32,355 nt of DNA from Candidatus Methanodesulfokora washburnensis (GTDB taxonomy: Archaea > Korarchaeota > Korarchaeia > Korarchaeales > Korarchaeaceae). The translations under genes and the position numbers were made by a program. Location: contig NZ_RCOS01000021.1 of assembly GCF_003947435.1 (NCBI RefSeq), forward strand, positions 1-32,355. Reading direction: 5' to 3'. The notes beneath the pieces were generated by a model that saw only the letters and a program-made list of their open reading frames with translations, did no database searches and was not told the origin of the DNA. This document shows, piece by piece, positions 8,097-16,585 of this stretch (within the stretch, counting starts at the first letter, position 1; every line of letters starts with the position of its first letter).

Positions 8097-9453
8097 AAAT
8101 AAGGTGAAGTTATCCCCTATCCCTAAGGAAAAGCTTGTAGCCCCCTACCTGAAGCACAAGGTATCTCAGCTTTCTGTTCCTTTCACCACCTATGTTGAGA
8201 CATCAGAGCTTCCTTTTGAGATTCAGCTTCCCCCACCTTCACCTTTACCTAAACAGATAAAGCCTGAGATACATGCCACATTGGAAACGCTCACACCTAC
8301 TTACAAATTATACATAGGAAGGATAATCAGGACAATAACGGGTTCTCACACTCCTTCGGAAAATGCAATAGTGGATGTGTCTGAGGGGACTAGGCTTTTC
8401 GTATTGGGTGCATCAGGTGCTGGTAAAACGAATTTATGCAAAGTCTTCGTTGAAGAATACTTCAAGAACACACCTTCATCAATCTTCATCTTCGACATGG
8501 AATCGGAATACATAATGATGGGAAGGCCAAATGAAGATCCCAAACTTGTGGATTTGCTGGGCAATTTTGGATTAGAGCCTCAGAGCTTCCCTGTTAGAGC
8601 CTTATCAATCCCTCAGGTATTAGAGGATGATGAATTCAAAACCCTGCTAAATGAGTATAACTGCGAAAGGTATCCATTGAGGATAGATCCTAACATGATC
8701 TCCTCTGATTTGTTACAGCTGTTGATCGGGCCTTCTCCCACAACTAAGGCTTACTGCGATGCTGTGATGAGAGTTTACAGGGAGATGCCGGAAAAATCCC
8801 TTGATTCCCTAATGCAGGCTGTCTCAGATGCAGGATTGCCTACTCAGATGAAGAAAAGGCTACTTCTCACGCTGGAAGGATTAAGAGGTATGATAATGCC
8901 TCTAAACCTCAAATCCCTGATAGAAAACAGGAAGATAAATGTGTTCTTCTTCCCTGCTGAATACTTTCCATCTGCCTCTGAGAGGGTCTTCTGGGCCGTG
9001 TTCTTTGCTAACTTTGTGATGTCTCTAGCCTACACATATCAGGTGGGTGCTCTTGCGGTTATGGATGAAGCTGGTGAATTCGCCAGAGGCGAGCTAACAG
9101 AGAGGATGGTGAAGACAAACATAGCAGGATTATACAGAAGAGGAAGGAAAAGAAGGATTGATTCCATTCTGGCTTCAAACATAGGTGGCGTTCTCGAAGA
9201 TGTAAAGATGAACGTAAAAGGTGTCTTCTACTTCAGAATTCCTGAGACTGCTCTTTCCAAATCAATGGAAGCTAAGGCTGTTATAAGAAAAGATCTAGAG
9301 CCTTACGTAACATCGATAAAAGACTATCAGGCAATAATGGATTTCCCTGCTGAAGGCGAAACTTACATAATTAGCGTTAGACCTGCACAGTCCTACTTAC
9401 CTGTTAAAAAGAAAAAGGAGGAAAAGATAGCAGGCCCTATAACCCTCATCTAA
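8065..9453 (+). CDS. HerA/VirB4-superfamily DNA-pumping ATPase
   Basis: 462 aa. Walker A is GASGAGKT (115-122) and Walker B is ALAVMDEA with Asp334-Glu335. FIFDMESEYI (141-150) matches the D-x-x-x-E-Y motif of HerA, and a basic RRGRKRR segment (358-364) sits where the family has an arginine finger. Residues 1-75 are Pro/Lys-rich and probably disordered. Such ATPases form hexamers that package viral genomes or pump DNA in conjugation; which applies here is not decided. The ATG at 8065 lies within the 3' end of the sufS-like gene and has an AAGGTGGTGGAG Shine-Dalgarno, so the two are translationally coupled. The gene end overlaps the convergent gene by 8 nt. Confidence 0.92.
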   Translation: MKLKLWKRKDENKVKLSPIPKEKLVAPYLKHKVSQLSVPFTTYVETSELPFEIQLPPPSPLPKQIKPEIHATLETLTPTYKLYIGRIIRTITGSHTPSENAIVDVSEGTRLFVLGASGAGKTNLCKVFVEEYFKNTPSSIFIFDMESEYIMMGRPNEDPKLVDLLGNFGLEPQSFPVRALSIPQVLEDDEFKTLLNEYNCERYPLRIDPNMISSDLLQLLIGPSPTTKAYCDAVMRVYREMPEKSLDSLMQAVSDAGLPTQMKKRLLLTLEGLRGMIMPLNLKSLIENRKINVFFFPAEYFPSASERVFWAVFFANFVMSLAYTYQVGALAVMDEAGEFARGELTERMVKTNIAGLYRRGRKRRIDSILASNIGGVLEDVKMNVKGVFYFRIPETALSKSMEAKAVIRKDLEPYVTSIKDYQAIMDFPAEGETYIISVRPAQSYLPVKKKKEEKIAGPITLI

Positions 9454-10060
9454 GGAGATCCTCTGCGAAATATATTGCTGTGTTTGGCAGTATGAAAGCG
9501 TTTCTCTCGTCATCCCATATAGCTTCTCCTTCTCTCTCTACTACTGTTTTTCTCCCTTCTGTCTCGCTCTCTATCCTTAGTTTTACCTTGTTCTTCGAGA
9601 ATTCCTTGCCTTCTATCTCAAGTTGCATTTTGCTTACTATCTTTTCTCCCTTCTCTCCTCTTACTTCCTCTTCTCCTGTTATCACAAAGCCTTCATCAGT
9701 CGGATTTACATTCAGATGGGCAAATGTGAACACTAGGCTCTCAGATGAAGAATAGCTTATTCTTCCCTCTGTTTCCCCTGCTTTCTCAAAAACCAGATCG
9801 TTTACATTATCAACTATGCTGATCAATGGCTTCTTTAACTCCTCAGGATAGCATATAGCTATTACTGTTAGACCTAACCCTGTTATGTTCTCGAAAATGT
9901 CTGCGTCCACCAATCTTCCTGAGAAGAACGGTGGTGGCCTTATTGGTATCCTGTAATACTCCCTTCCACCTACCTTCTGCACATAGAGGTTTCTAGGGCC
10001 TAACATTAATCTAATCATGCGTTCTCTTTTCTTTTCAACTTCCTCTTCTCCTGTTGTCAT
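9446..10060 (-). CDS. Hypothetical soluble protein
   Basis: 204 aa with no TM helix or signal peptide. A charged N-terminus (EEEVEKKRERM) leads into a beta-rich body; the second half alternates charged and hydrophobic residues (e.g. KMQLEIEGKEFSKNKVKLRI) as in antiparallel sheets. The run PIRPPPFF near residue 40 is distinctive. A TATA-like box lies at 10083-10099 on the minus strand, about 30 nt upstream of the ATG, suggesting a very short leader. It converges on the ATPase gene. No family recognised. Confidence 0.8.
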   Translation of the reverse strand: MTTGEEEVEKKRERMIRLMLGPRNLYVQKVGGREYYRIPIRPPPFFSGRLVDADIFENITGLGLTVIAICYPEELKKPLISIVDNVNDLVFEKAGETEGRISYSSSESLVFTFAHLNVNPTDEGFVITGEEEVRGEKGEKIVSKMQLEIEGKEFSKNKVKLRIESETEGRKTVVEREGEAIWDDERNAFILPNTAIYFAEDLLR

Positions 10061-10082
10061 AAAGACCCCAAAAATATTGTCA

Positions 10083-10142
10083 AACTTATTTAAAAAGTTT
10101 TCTGATAAAGAGTTTTGTCAAAAACAACAACTTTATATATTT
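10083..10142. promoter_or_regulatory. Divergent TATA boxes between the 9446-10060 and 10170 genes
   Basis: AACTTATTTAAAAAGTT (10083-10099) is a near-palindromic box for the minus-strand gene. CAACTTTATATATTTT (10128-10142) serves the plus strand, leaving a short leader with GGTGGTGATCTC before the ATG at 10170. Confidence 0.6.
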
Positions 10143-10169
10143 TAGGCTTCATTGTCTGGTGGTGATCTC

Positions 10170-10382
10170 ATGGGCGTGTTTGATGACTGCATGGGGTTAA
10201 AAGAGGATGAGCTTAAGAGTGTCCTTTCTGAGATGGGTGTGAATCTTGAAGGGCTGGATCTAAAAGACAAGAAGGTAAAGACAGGGATATGCAGGATCTT
10301 TGAGGCAGCATTCGAGGGTGCTGGGCCTAAGGAGGCGGCTCATATAACTGCTCTTGCTAGGATCAGGGGCAAAATCTTCTAA
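10170..10382 (+). CDS. Small helical protein
   Basis: 70 aa. The ATG at 10170 is chosen because GGTGAT lies 3 nt upstream; an upstream TTG would put the ribosome-binding site inside the gene. Sequence MGVFDDCMGLKEDELKSVLS is helical, with a second helix near LKDKKVKTGICRIFEAAFEG and a basic end ARIRGKIF. Two cysteines (7 and 41). No TM segment. The 3' end overlaps the convergent gene by 20 nt. A small nucleic-acid-binding or structural protein is possible; no family recognised. Confidence 0.75.
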   Translation: MGVFDDCMGLKEDELKSVLSEMGVNLEGLDLKDKKVKTGICRIFEAAFEGAGPKEAAHITALARIRGKIF

Positions 10383-10890
10383 CAAGCATCCTAACGTGCT
10401 CTAGCGTGTATAAGTGAACATTGCCCACAACTCTAGCTTCCTCTTTGTATAGTGGAAACTCTATTATCTCTTCGTTTTTGTGCCTGTTTTTCCTCTTTAT
10501 CCTAGCCCATTCCTCAGCACTTTTTGTTGAGTAGTAGGCGTGTAGCTTTGCTGTTTTACCACATACCCATATAGTGAAATCAACACCTTTCTCGAAATCC
10601 TCATTCAAATTATATGTAACATCTATCCCATTTTCCCTCAACAAACAGTATAGGTGATACTCCATGAGGAAGGAGGCCCATGCCCTTGCAGGCCTGAAAA
10701 ATAGCAGTTTATTTCTCTCGTTTACAAGGTGTGCAAACCTGAATTGGGAAGGAATAATTCCCCTTTTTGTCTGTTCTTCAAATATCTCTGCCATTATCGT
10801 TCCACTAACTGTCTCCTCTGTTTCTGGCACTTTCACAGACTTATAGGGATGTCTCATCAGGAAAGCTTCAATTCCCTTTGATGTAATCAC
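10363..10890 (-). CDS. Hypothetical protein, possible diverged nuclease-like fold
   Basis: 175 aa starting at a GTG (10888-10890), 24 nt downstream of a minus-strand TTTTTAAAG box, so probably leaderless. There is no in-frame ATG in the first 11 codons. The N-terminal 90 residues look helical. The second half has strand-like GVDFTIWVCGKTAKLHAYY followed by a basic KSAEEWARIKRKNRHKN segment, loosely like a PD-(D/E)xK core without a clear E-x-K. I would not assign nuclease activity. No signal peptide or TM helix. Confidence 0.78.
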   Translation of the reverse strand: MITSKGIEAFLMRHPYKSVKVPETEETVSGTIMAEIFEEQTKRGIIPSQFRFAHLVNERNKLLFFRPARAWASFLMEYHLYCLLRENGIDVTYNLNEDFEKGVDFTIWVCGKTAKLHAYYSTKSAEEWARIKRKNRHKNEEIIEFPLYKEEARVVGNVHLYTLEHVRMLVRRFCP

Positions 10891-10907
10891 ATGAAAACAA
10901 TCAGGAT

Positions 10908-10956
10908 TTCTTTAAAAACATTTTGAAAATCTTTTTTAAAAATCAAATTTAAATAG
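10908..10956. promoter_or_regulatory. Divergent TATA boxes
   Basis: TTCTTTAAAAAC (10909-10920) read on the minus strand precedes the GTG at 10890, and CAAATTTAAATAG (10944-10956) precedes the plus-strand gene at 10991. The plus leader is short and holds GGTGA at 10979-10983. Confidence 0.55.
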
Positions 10957-10990
10957 AATCGCTTTTCAAAATTTGCTGGGTGAAAACCCT

Positions 10991-11251
10991 ATGGTAACCC
11001 TGAATGTGTTGGGACAGAAAGTCGGATTAAGAGAAAACCCATGGATGAGGACACCATTTGGAAAGAAGGGGTATGTGTTCTTCAACTTCACAGGAAGAAG
11101 GGCAAAGCTGGAGAGACACGCTCCCGTAGTGGAGAGATGGAAGCTGTTCGCTAGCGTAAGGCCTGAGGCTACTGCGGCATGTGCTTCCTACTCCGGTGTT
11201 GAAAAGATGGCCTGCATAGCCAGAACAATGTCTGCAAAGCTCAGGAAGTAA
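10991..11251 (+). CDS. Small basic protein upstream of the surface-protein cluster
   Basis: 86 aa. ATG at 10991 is preferred to an upstream TTG because GGTGA lies just before it and the TATA box at 10944-10956 predicts transcription starting near the TTG. Basic, with Gly/Pro-rich first half (LRENPWMRTPFGKKGYVFF) and a helical Cys-containing second half (ATAACASYSGVEKMACIART). Only 11 nt separate it from the large surface protein, so they are co-transcribed. Abundant small virion or DNA-binding protein is a guess; no family recognised. Confidence 0.78.
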   Translation: MVTLNVLGQKVGLRENPWMRTPFGKKGYVFFNFTGRRAKLERHAPVVERWKLFASVRPEATAACASYSGVEKMACIARTMSAKLRK

Positions 11252-11262
11252 AGGTGTTTTTC

Positions 11263-13794
11263 ATGTCCATAAGAAAGTTATTCCCCTTCCTTCTTTCTTT
11301 TGCACTTCTTCTGGCTCTGTTCACTCCTGCACTTCCCACTAAGGCAATAAACACAGTTACAATATACGTGTGGTATCAGGACGCCACACATCCCTATGCA
11401 GAATATATAACAACTAACGTGAAGACAGGAGACTACATTAAAATGTATGCTGATCTATCGGATGAAATCAATTTCAGGAACGTAACGGTCTATGTGATAG
11501 ATCCCTACGGGAAATTTGTAACCGTTAAGCCTAGCACCGTGCAGACTGCTAACACAGGTTATTGGTATTTCAATGTAACTTCTGCTGGGCAATACACGAT
11601 AATGTTCCACATAGGAGATACCACAGGCACTTATGTGGATAAATACTACTACTTGCAGGTGAACGAGTGGGGAATAAAGTCCTACTCGATTGATGTTCCA
11701 TTGGTTAAAACAGCAATGGGGGATGTGATAGCAGTTCCAGGTGCTGACAAGAACGGCACGGTAACTATTGAAGTTGATTCCTCAGTAGCTCAGCCATTTG
11801 TAATAAAGGTGGTTGAGGACTACGCTTGGGTAAAGCTGGCACAATCTCCTGTTATAGCTCCAAACGGACAGAGTTCCGTTAAGGTTACCCTGCCGTTCAT
11901 AATAAACGGAAAGGGAATATTTACAGTAGGGCAGGTTAAATACGATATATTTGTAGTGCCAAACAATGGATCTAGTGTCTGGGTATCAAAGGATTACATA
12001 GCCATACCTGAGGACGGCATGCCCTATGCTGACTTTGTGGTTTACGGCACTCTCCCGACATCTGTTACTATTGGCTCTCCAATATCAATCACAGGTGCTA
12101 AGGTAACCGTTAATTCTGCCTCTGGCTACACTAGGGCAGGAAAGGGATTCTTTGCTCCTCTGGCTGTGAAATTCGATAATAAATACATGTTGAGCACTTA
12201 CGCTAACGGGACTGCAAAGATATACAACTTATCAGATGCTGTATCCCTATCTCTGGATAAGTTCGTTGGTTCTCTCCCTGACATAGGCACTAGGACAATG
12301 TATGTAGGGCCTGTTCCTCTCAATGCGATAAACGGGCCTTATTACTTCCTAGCTGGTGCTACCTCTGTTGCTTACAAGTCTGCTAGCAATGTGGTTGTGA
12401 ACGGTGGTGGCACTTTTGGCATAGCAATAAAGAATGTGAACCTGAAGGTTGGAGATTCTGCATCTGTGAACATAACATGGGACAGGAGAACCATTGGCTC
12501 ATGGCTTGTGAACGGTGATTCCATCTCATTACCTGTCGAGGCTCAGGTTCTGATAGGCTCAGATATATACAATGATGGATTTGACACAATAGTAGGAAAG
12601 AACGGCACTTTTGCGAGCAAGGTAATATCCGTTCCACCTGTGAAATACACAGCATCTGCCATTCAGGCTGTTGCTACTGCTAAGCTGTTGTCTTCTGGCA
12701 ATGTGCTGGCCACTAACTCGACAGGAATACCTTACAGCTTTGCTGGCTACCACGTAACTATGTTAAGGGACGGATCTCCATATACTGCTCCGGCATCAGG
12801 AATAGTGGTGGATGTGTATCATGCTGGCTCTAAGGTTGCATCTCTGAACATAACATCAGGCTCAGACTTCTATCTATACACGTATGATTCAATAACGCTT
12901 AAAGCTACAAAGCAGTTAGACCCTGTTACTAAATTACAGGCTTCTGTCGATGCAAAGGGCACTATCGGCACAATAACCGATGTATCCCTGAACCTGAAGA
13001 CCTATACTGCTACTCCAAAGGACAAAGAATACGTGCCTGAAGGCTACACAGGATCAATATCTGCCGTGATAGGTGCTTCCCTTGATGTAGGCACTTACAA
13101 GCTTAAGAACAACTTGAACGCTCTATCAGATCCTGTTGCTAACTCAACTAAAGTGCTGATAACATGGGATGATACCACCAAGAAGTCAGCTACCTTATCC
13201 GTAAACGAGAAGGGATACTACGTCATATCATTCAAGGCTGATAACTCAGGAAAGGCATACACAAATGGAATGGATGCTGTGTGGATACAGGATCTCTCAG
13301 GAAAGAACATAACAAATGTGAAGATAAGCACATTTGTTAATCCAGGATACTTTACCACAATTGATTACATAGGCAATAACCAGATAAAGGTGTATGTGAA
13401 ATCTTCCTCATCTCCATTCCCATTGGTTGCAGGAAAGAAGATAAAGCTGACAGTATCCCCAACATCGCTCAAGCTCGCTGACTACAAGAACGCTGAGAAG
13501 GTAAACTCATTCGATGATTATAGCTTCTACTTGGATGATGGAGGCTACGTGATATATAACCTGCCTTCTGCTGCTGGTGCTGAGCAGACAATAACGGTAA
13601 ACGCTACTGCCCTTGTGCCCGTTGATCTATCTCCATCAATAGCTGAATACGATTTCACTCACTCTGTAACACAGACATTCAAGGTAACGGGTGGTGCTGT
13701 CTCAGGTGCTCCTGCTGTCGGTGCTGACGTGCTGATAATTCTGGCAATAATAGTGGTGCTCGCAATAGCCCTCTACCTCGTTCTGAAAAAGTAG
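11263..13794 (+). CDS. Large surface glycoprotein, S-layer-like, with C-terminal anchor
   Basis: 843 aa. The ATG at 11263 has AAGGTG upstream; a GTG nine bases earlier overlaps that site and is less likely. Signal peptide: MSIRKLFPFLLSFALLLALF, cleavage near TKA. The ectodomain is almost all beta, rich in Thr, Ser, Val, Tyr and Asn-x-S/T sequons, consistent with several Ig-like or beta-sandwich domains (the first about residues 30-145). One TM helix (VLIILAIIVVLAIALYLVL) sits at the very C-terminus with two terminal lysines. The build is like archaeal S-layer and pleomorphic or enveloped-virus spike proteins. Followed by a pyrimidine-rich terminator-like tract. Confidence 0.9.
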   Translation: MSIRKLFPFLLSFALLLALFTPALPTKAINTVTIYVWYQDATHPYAEYITTNVKTGDYIKMYADLSDEINFRNVTVYVIDPYGKFVTVKPSTVQTANTGYWYFNVTSAGQYTIMFHIGDTTGTYVDKYYYLQVNEWGIKSYSIDVPLVKTAMGDVIAVPGADKNGTVTIEVDSSVAQPFVIKVVEDYAWVKLAQSPVIAPNGQSSVKVTLPFIINGKGIFTVGQVKYDIFVVPNNGSSVWVSKDYIAIPEDGMPYADFVVYGTLPTSVTIGSPISITGAKVTVNSASGYTRAGKGFFAPLAVKFDNKYMLSTYANGTAKIYNLSDAVSLSLDKFVGSLPDIGTRTMYVGPVPLNAINGPYYFLAGATSVAYKSASNVVVNGGGTFGIAIKNVNLKVGDSASVNITWDRRTIGSWLVNGDSISLPVEAQVLIGSDIYNDGFDTIVGKNGTFASKVISVPPVKYTASAIQAVATAKLLSSGNVLATNSTGIPYSFAGYHVTMLRDGSPYTAPASGIVVDVYHAGSKVASLNITSGSDFYLYTYDSITLKATKQLDPVTKLQASVDAKGTIGTITDVSLNLKTYTATPKDKEYVPEGYTGSISAVIGASLDVGTYKLKNNLNALSDPVANSTKVLITWDDTTKKSATLSVNEKGYYVISFKADNSGKAYTNGMDAVWIQDLSGKNITNVKISTFVNPGYFTTIDYIGNNQIKVYVKSSSSPFPLVAGKKIKLTVSPTSLKLADYKNAEKVNSFDDYSFYLDDGGYVIYNLPSAAGAEQTITVNATALVPVDLSPSIAEYDFTHSVTQTFKVTGGAVSGAPAVGADVLIILAIIVVLAIALYLVLKK

Positions 13795-13796
13795 AT

Positions 13797-13829
13797 ACCC
13801 CTTCCCTTTTTCTTTCTTTTTCTTTTTAT
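13797..13829 (+). terminator. T-rich transcription terminator candidate
   Basis: Directly after the 843-aa gene stop the plus strand reads CCCTTTTTCTTTCTTTTTCTTTTT-like runs without a stem. U-tract termination of this kind is usual in archaea. The last part may also serve as an upstream promoter element for the gene at 13848. Confidence 0.5.
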
Positions 13830-13847
13830 CGACAAATTTTATAAAAG

Positions 13848-16547
13848 ATGCCTAGCATAAACTCTAGATCTGACATGATGAGATACGTTAAGTATATCCT
13901 GCCTGCTGTGATCCTGTTTACCCTATTCTTGGCTGTGCAGGTGAAAGCCCTTCCCTCTGGCACAACTGTTGTTCTTGAAAAGCCTAACAACACTGCTCCC
14001 ACTTACTTAACAATAAGGGATATGGCTGTTGATTCCTCTGGCTACATATACGGTGCTCTTCGCATAAACTATGATTGGCCCTCAAATGAGTATGGGTTCG
14101 TAAAGCTTAACCCTGATGGGACGGTTGCGTGGTCTTATGCATTAGGACAGATAGCAGACTCAACAACAGAGGTGCTTGCTGTTACAACAAACGGGACACA
14201 CGTATGGTTCGGAGGCCAATATTACGATAGTGCAAAGGGCTATCGGATGAACTTCATAATCTGCTTTAAATCTGATGGGACTGTTGTCTGGGCCAATAAA
14301 TATGGAGGCTTTGTGGGAAACTACCTGAACGATCTATTATATGATAATGGAGTGCTGATAGCAGTAGGCTCTTTGACATCATCTTATAATCCCTTCATAG
14401 TAAAGCTGAATCCAAATACAGGTGCTGTTATCAGTGGAACATATATAGCTTCACATTCCTTCTTGGATATTTATAGGGGGAGAGTGTTTAAACTTGGCAA
14501 TTATTACATACTTCACGGGACACGATCATCAACTCCTAGAACCATTCTCATCCTGCCTTTTGACTCATCCCTCAACCTATACAAGCCCTCAACTGTGGGC
14601 AAATCAGGTGTGGATGTGGCAGATGGAGATGATCTTGGCCCTACCATAAATAGTGCTGGGGGCAATGCAGGTGGTGCTAACTTCATTGTCGGCACGAATG
14701 GAAACGGCTATGGCGTGATAGTAAGTCTGAATAGTAGTGGCTACCCTCAGACCGTATATGAGGTTGGTTATGCTCCCTATACTGTAATAAAGGATGTATT
14801 CTGCGATGCAAGCTACTGCTACTTTTCAGGTGAAGCCAACACCAATCCTATAAAGGCATTTGTGTTCAGGACAGCTTTAACTCCCGATAAAATACATTGG
14901 GCTTATACCGTTCCGTTTGGATATGGTGTTACAAATATTGAGCCTTATGTTCACTCAGAAGAGGGCCAATTTAGTGGTGTGCATGGGATAGGCTTTACTC
15001 CCTTCTCCCCATCTGGTGGTTTCTCAGGTGCATACACCAATGAAACAGCAAACATGGCATTAATATCGGGCACGGGCTATACGTTCACAGCTATATCCCC
15101 CACGGTGGGCGCAATATCCCCTACTGTAACTGCCTTTACCCCCACGCTGAAGAAGGTTATATGGTCTTACGGATATTACGGAGATCCTCCCTCGATAGCA
15201 GTTTCCGATCAAACAGCCATTTATAACTATAACGGTGTTCAGGTATCTGCTGTTGTAAACAAGGCTACGCACTACTATTTCTACTATCAGGCAAACGATT
15301 CGATAACTTCCTTCTCTGCCGTGAACACAACTGCAAAGACAATATACAAAACGTATAAATTACCTGCCGGCACTTATACTATAACGGTATATGCAAAGAA
15401 CACATCTTATAGCGTCGGTGGACAGACAGCTCAGGCATCTAGGCAATTCAAGCTTACAATAAACAAGGCCACTCCCTCGCTCTCATTAAGCCTTCCCTCA
15501 TCTGTTAGGTGGATGGATGGCTTTACAATAACGGCATCGGAAAACAACATGGGAGATAACGATGTTGCTTACAAGGTGTATCTTGGAAACACTTACTTAG
15601 GTGGTGTTGGATCTTACTTCCAGAAGGTGGCATCCGGCATTTATACTGTTAAGTTTATCGCCATAGGGGGACAGAACTACACAGGAAATGAGATAAGTAA
15701 ACAGATAACTGTCCTGAAAGCATGGGAAAAGACCGACAGCATAGATGCAAATAAATCCTACTACTATGATCTAAATGCTCTTGCTGTTCCTGTTGAGGCC
15801 TATCAGTCTGATACTCCTGCTAACAATACAATAGTGGCTGGAAGTCCCCTCTACATTTTATCCTCTGCTGTTGTGAAGAACACAAACGGAAACACAGGTT
15901 TGCAGGATACCTTCACAAACATATACGTGAACATCTCCATCCCATCAGGCTTTAAGAACCTATCCTCAGCTAGGAAGCTTGTCTCCTCTCTGGCATACAA
16001 TCAGCAAACCACCACAAGCCTATACTCAAAAGCTGTAACGGTATATGAGAAATCTCACTCCTGCTCCACAGGGAGTTGCACCTATACACTCACGGTAAAC
16101 GAATCCAAATACACTCCTCAGCTTCCGATAAAATACGTTTTACCTGATCCACCTAATTGGGCCTCTAGAACAAGCTACACCATAACTGTGGACGGAAAAT
16201 CAACAGGATTTACATTCTACCCAGATAATCTAACCCTTGTGATTTCAACATCATTCTCTCAGTCTTCACTAGAACCTGGAGATCACGTAATATCCCTAAC
16301 TTATACCCTTCCGACAGGTGGTGCTCCATCACCTACCCCATCACAGAACGTATCCACAGGTGGTGCTCCACCATCCCCTCAGAACGTATCCATAGGTGGT
16401 GGCTTCTTCGCTGGTGGTGCTATATCCTTCTTCGGAATATTGATACCTTTGCACTCTCTACTGTTACTTCTACTCTTGCTTGCAGTCCTCATCTTCATGC
16501 TGGCAGTTGTGAAGAAAAAGAAAAGGAGAGTTCCATATATCAGGTGA
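13848..16547 (+). CDS. Large surface glycoprotein with propeller-like N-terminus and Pro/Gly stalk
   Basis: 899 aa as written. Residues 10-34 form a signal peptide (MRYVKYILPAVILFTLFLAVQVKA). A strong TATA box (TTTTATAAAA, 13837-13846) sits only 2 nt before the ATG at 13848, so the true start may be ATG 13875 or 13878, which would also align with the N-terminus of the 652-aa paralogue. Residues about 45-390 show repeated strands of the type FVKLNPDGTVAWSY and LIAVGS, like beta-propeller repeats. Ig-like domains follow (TINKATPSLSL, about residue 540). Then a Pro/Ser/Gly stalk at 824-852, a TM helix (about 862-886) and a basic tail KKKKRR. Stalk and membrane-proximal domain are shared with the next gene. 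Probable virion or cell-surface spike. Confidence 0.88.
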   Translation: MPSINSRSDMMRYVKYILPAVILFTLFLAVQVKALPSGTTVVLEKPNNTAPTYLTIRDMAVDSSGYIYGALRINYDWPSNEYGFVKLNPDGTVAWSYALGQIADSTTEVLAVTTNGTHVWFGGQYYDSAKGYRMNFIICFKSDGTVVWANKYGGFVGNYLNDLLYDNGVLIAVGSLTSSYNPFIVKLNPNTGAVISGTYIASHSFLDIYRGRVFKLGNYYILHGTRSSTPRTILILPFDSSLNLYKPSTVGKSGVDVADGDDLGPTINSAGGNAGGANFIVGTNGNGYGVIVSLNSSGYPQTVYEVGYAPYTVIKDVFCDASYCYFSGEANTNPIKAFVFRTALTPDKIHWAYTVPFGYGVTNIEPYVHSEEGQFSGVHGIGFTPFSPSGGFSGAYTNETANMALISGTGYTFTAISPTVGAISPTVTAFTPTLKKVIWSYGYYGDPPSIAVSDQTAIYNYNGVQVSAVVNKATHYYFYYQANDSITSFSAVNTTAKTIYKTYKLPAGTYTITVYAKNTSYSVGGQTAQASRQFKLTINKATPSLSLSLPSSVRWMDGFTITASENNMGDNDVAYKVYLGNTYLGGVGSYFQKVASGIYTVKFIAIGGQNYTGNEISKQITVLKAWEKTDSIDANKSYYYDLNALAVPVEAYQSDTPANNTIVAGSPLYILSSAVVKNTNGNTGLQDTFTNIYVNISIPSGFKNLSSARKLVSSLAYNQQTTTSLYSKAVTVYEKSHSCSTGSCTYTLTVNESKYTPQLPIKYVLPDPPNWASRTSYTITVDGKSTGFTFYPDNLTLVISTSFSQSSLEPGDHVISLTYTLPTGGAPSPTPSQNVSTGGAPPSPQNVSIGGGFFAGGAISFFGILIPLHSLLLLLLLLAVLIFMLAVVKKKKRRVPYIR
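15652..15684 (+). repeat. 33-bp direct repeat, copy 1 (copy 2 at 17157-17189)
   Basis: AGTTTATCGCCATAGG... continues identically for 33 bp in both surface genes and encodes FIAIGGQNYT in the paralogous Ig-like domain. Confidence 0.8.
16242..16402 (+). repeat. Near-identical stalk-coding repeat, copy 1 (copy 2 at 17828-17991)
   Basis: Two blocks are identical between the genes: 54 bp (16242-16295 with 17828-17881) encoding ISTSFSQSSLEPGDHVIS, and 84 bp (16319-16402 with 17908-17991) encoding the GGAPSPTPSQNVSTGGAPP stalk. Flanking sequence in the two genes is much more diverged, which points to recent gene conversion or duplication. Confidence 0.9.
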
Positions 16548-16552
16548 TCGAA

Positions 16553-16569
16553 TAACTTTTTATTTTCCC
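16553..16569 (+). promoter_or_regulatory. Leaderless promoter of the 652-aa surface gene
   Basis: AACTTTTTATTTTCCC with centre about 25 nt before the ATG at 16586; same core as at 2431-2447 (minus) and 18550-18568. Confidence 0.65.
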
Positions 16570-16585
16570 TCTCTTCTCTTTTTAT

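Noticed and set aside
6660-9453. DNA phosphorothioation (dnd) locus
   Set aside because: The desulfurase is SufS-like and dndB-E homologues are absent; the ATPase is of the HerA/VirB4 type, so this remains only a loose idea.
10363-10890. Restriction-like nuclease
   Set aside because: A possible strand-D-strand region is present, but no E-x-K and no complete catalytic set, so the gene is left as hypothetical.
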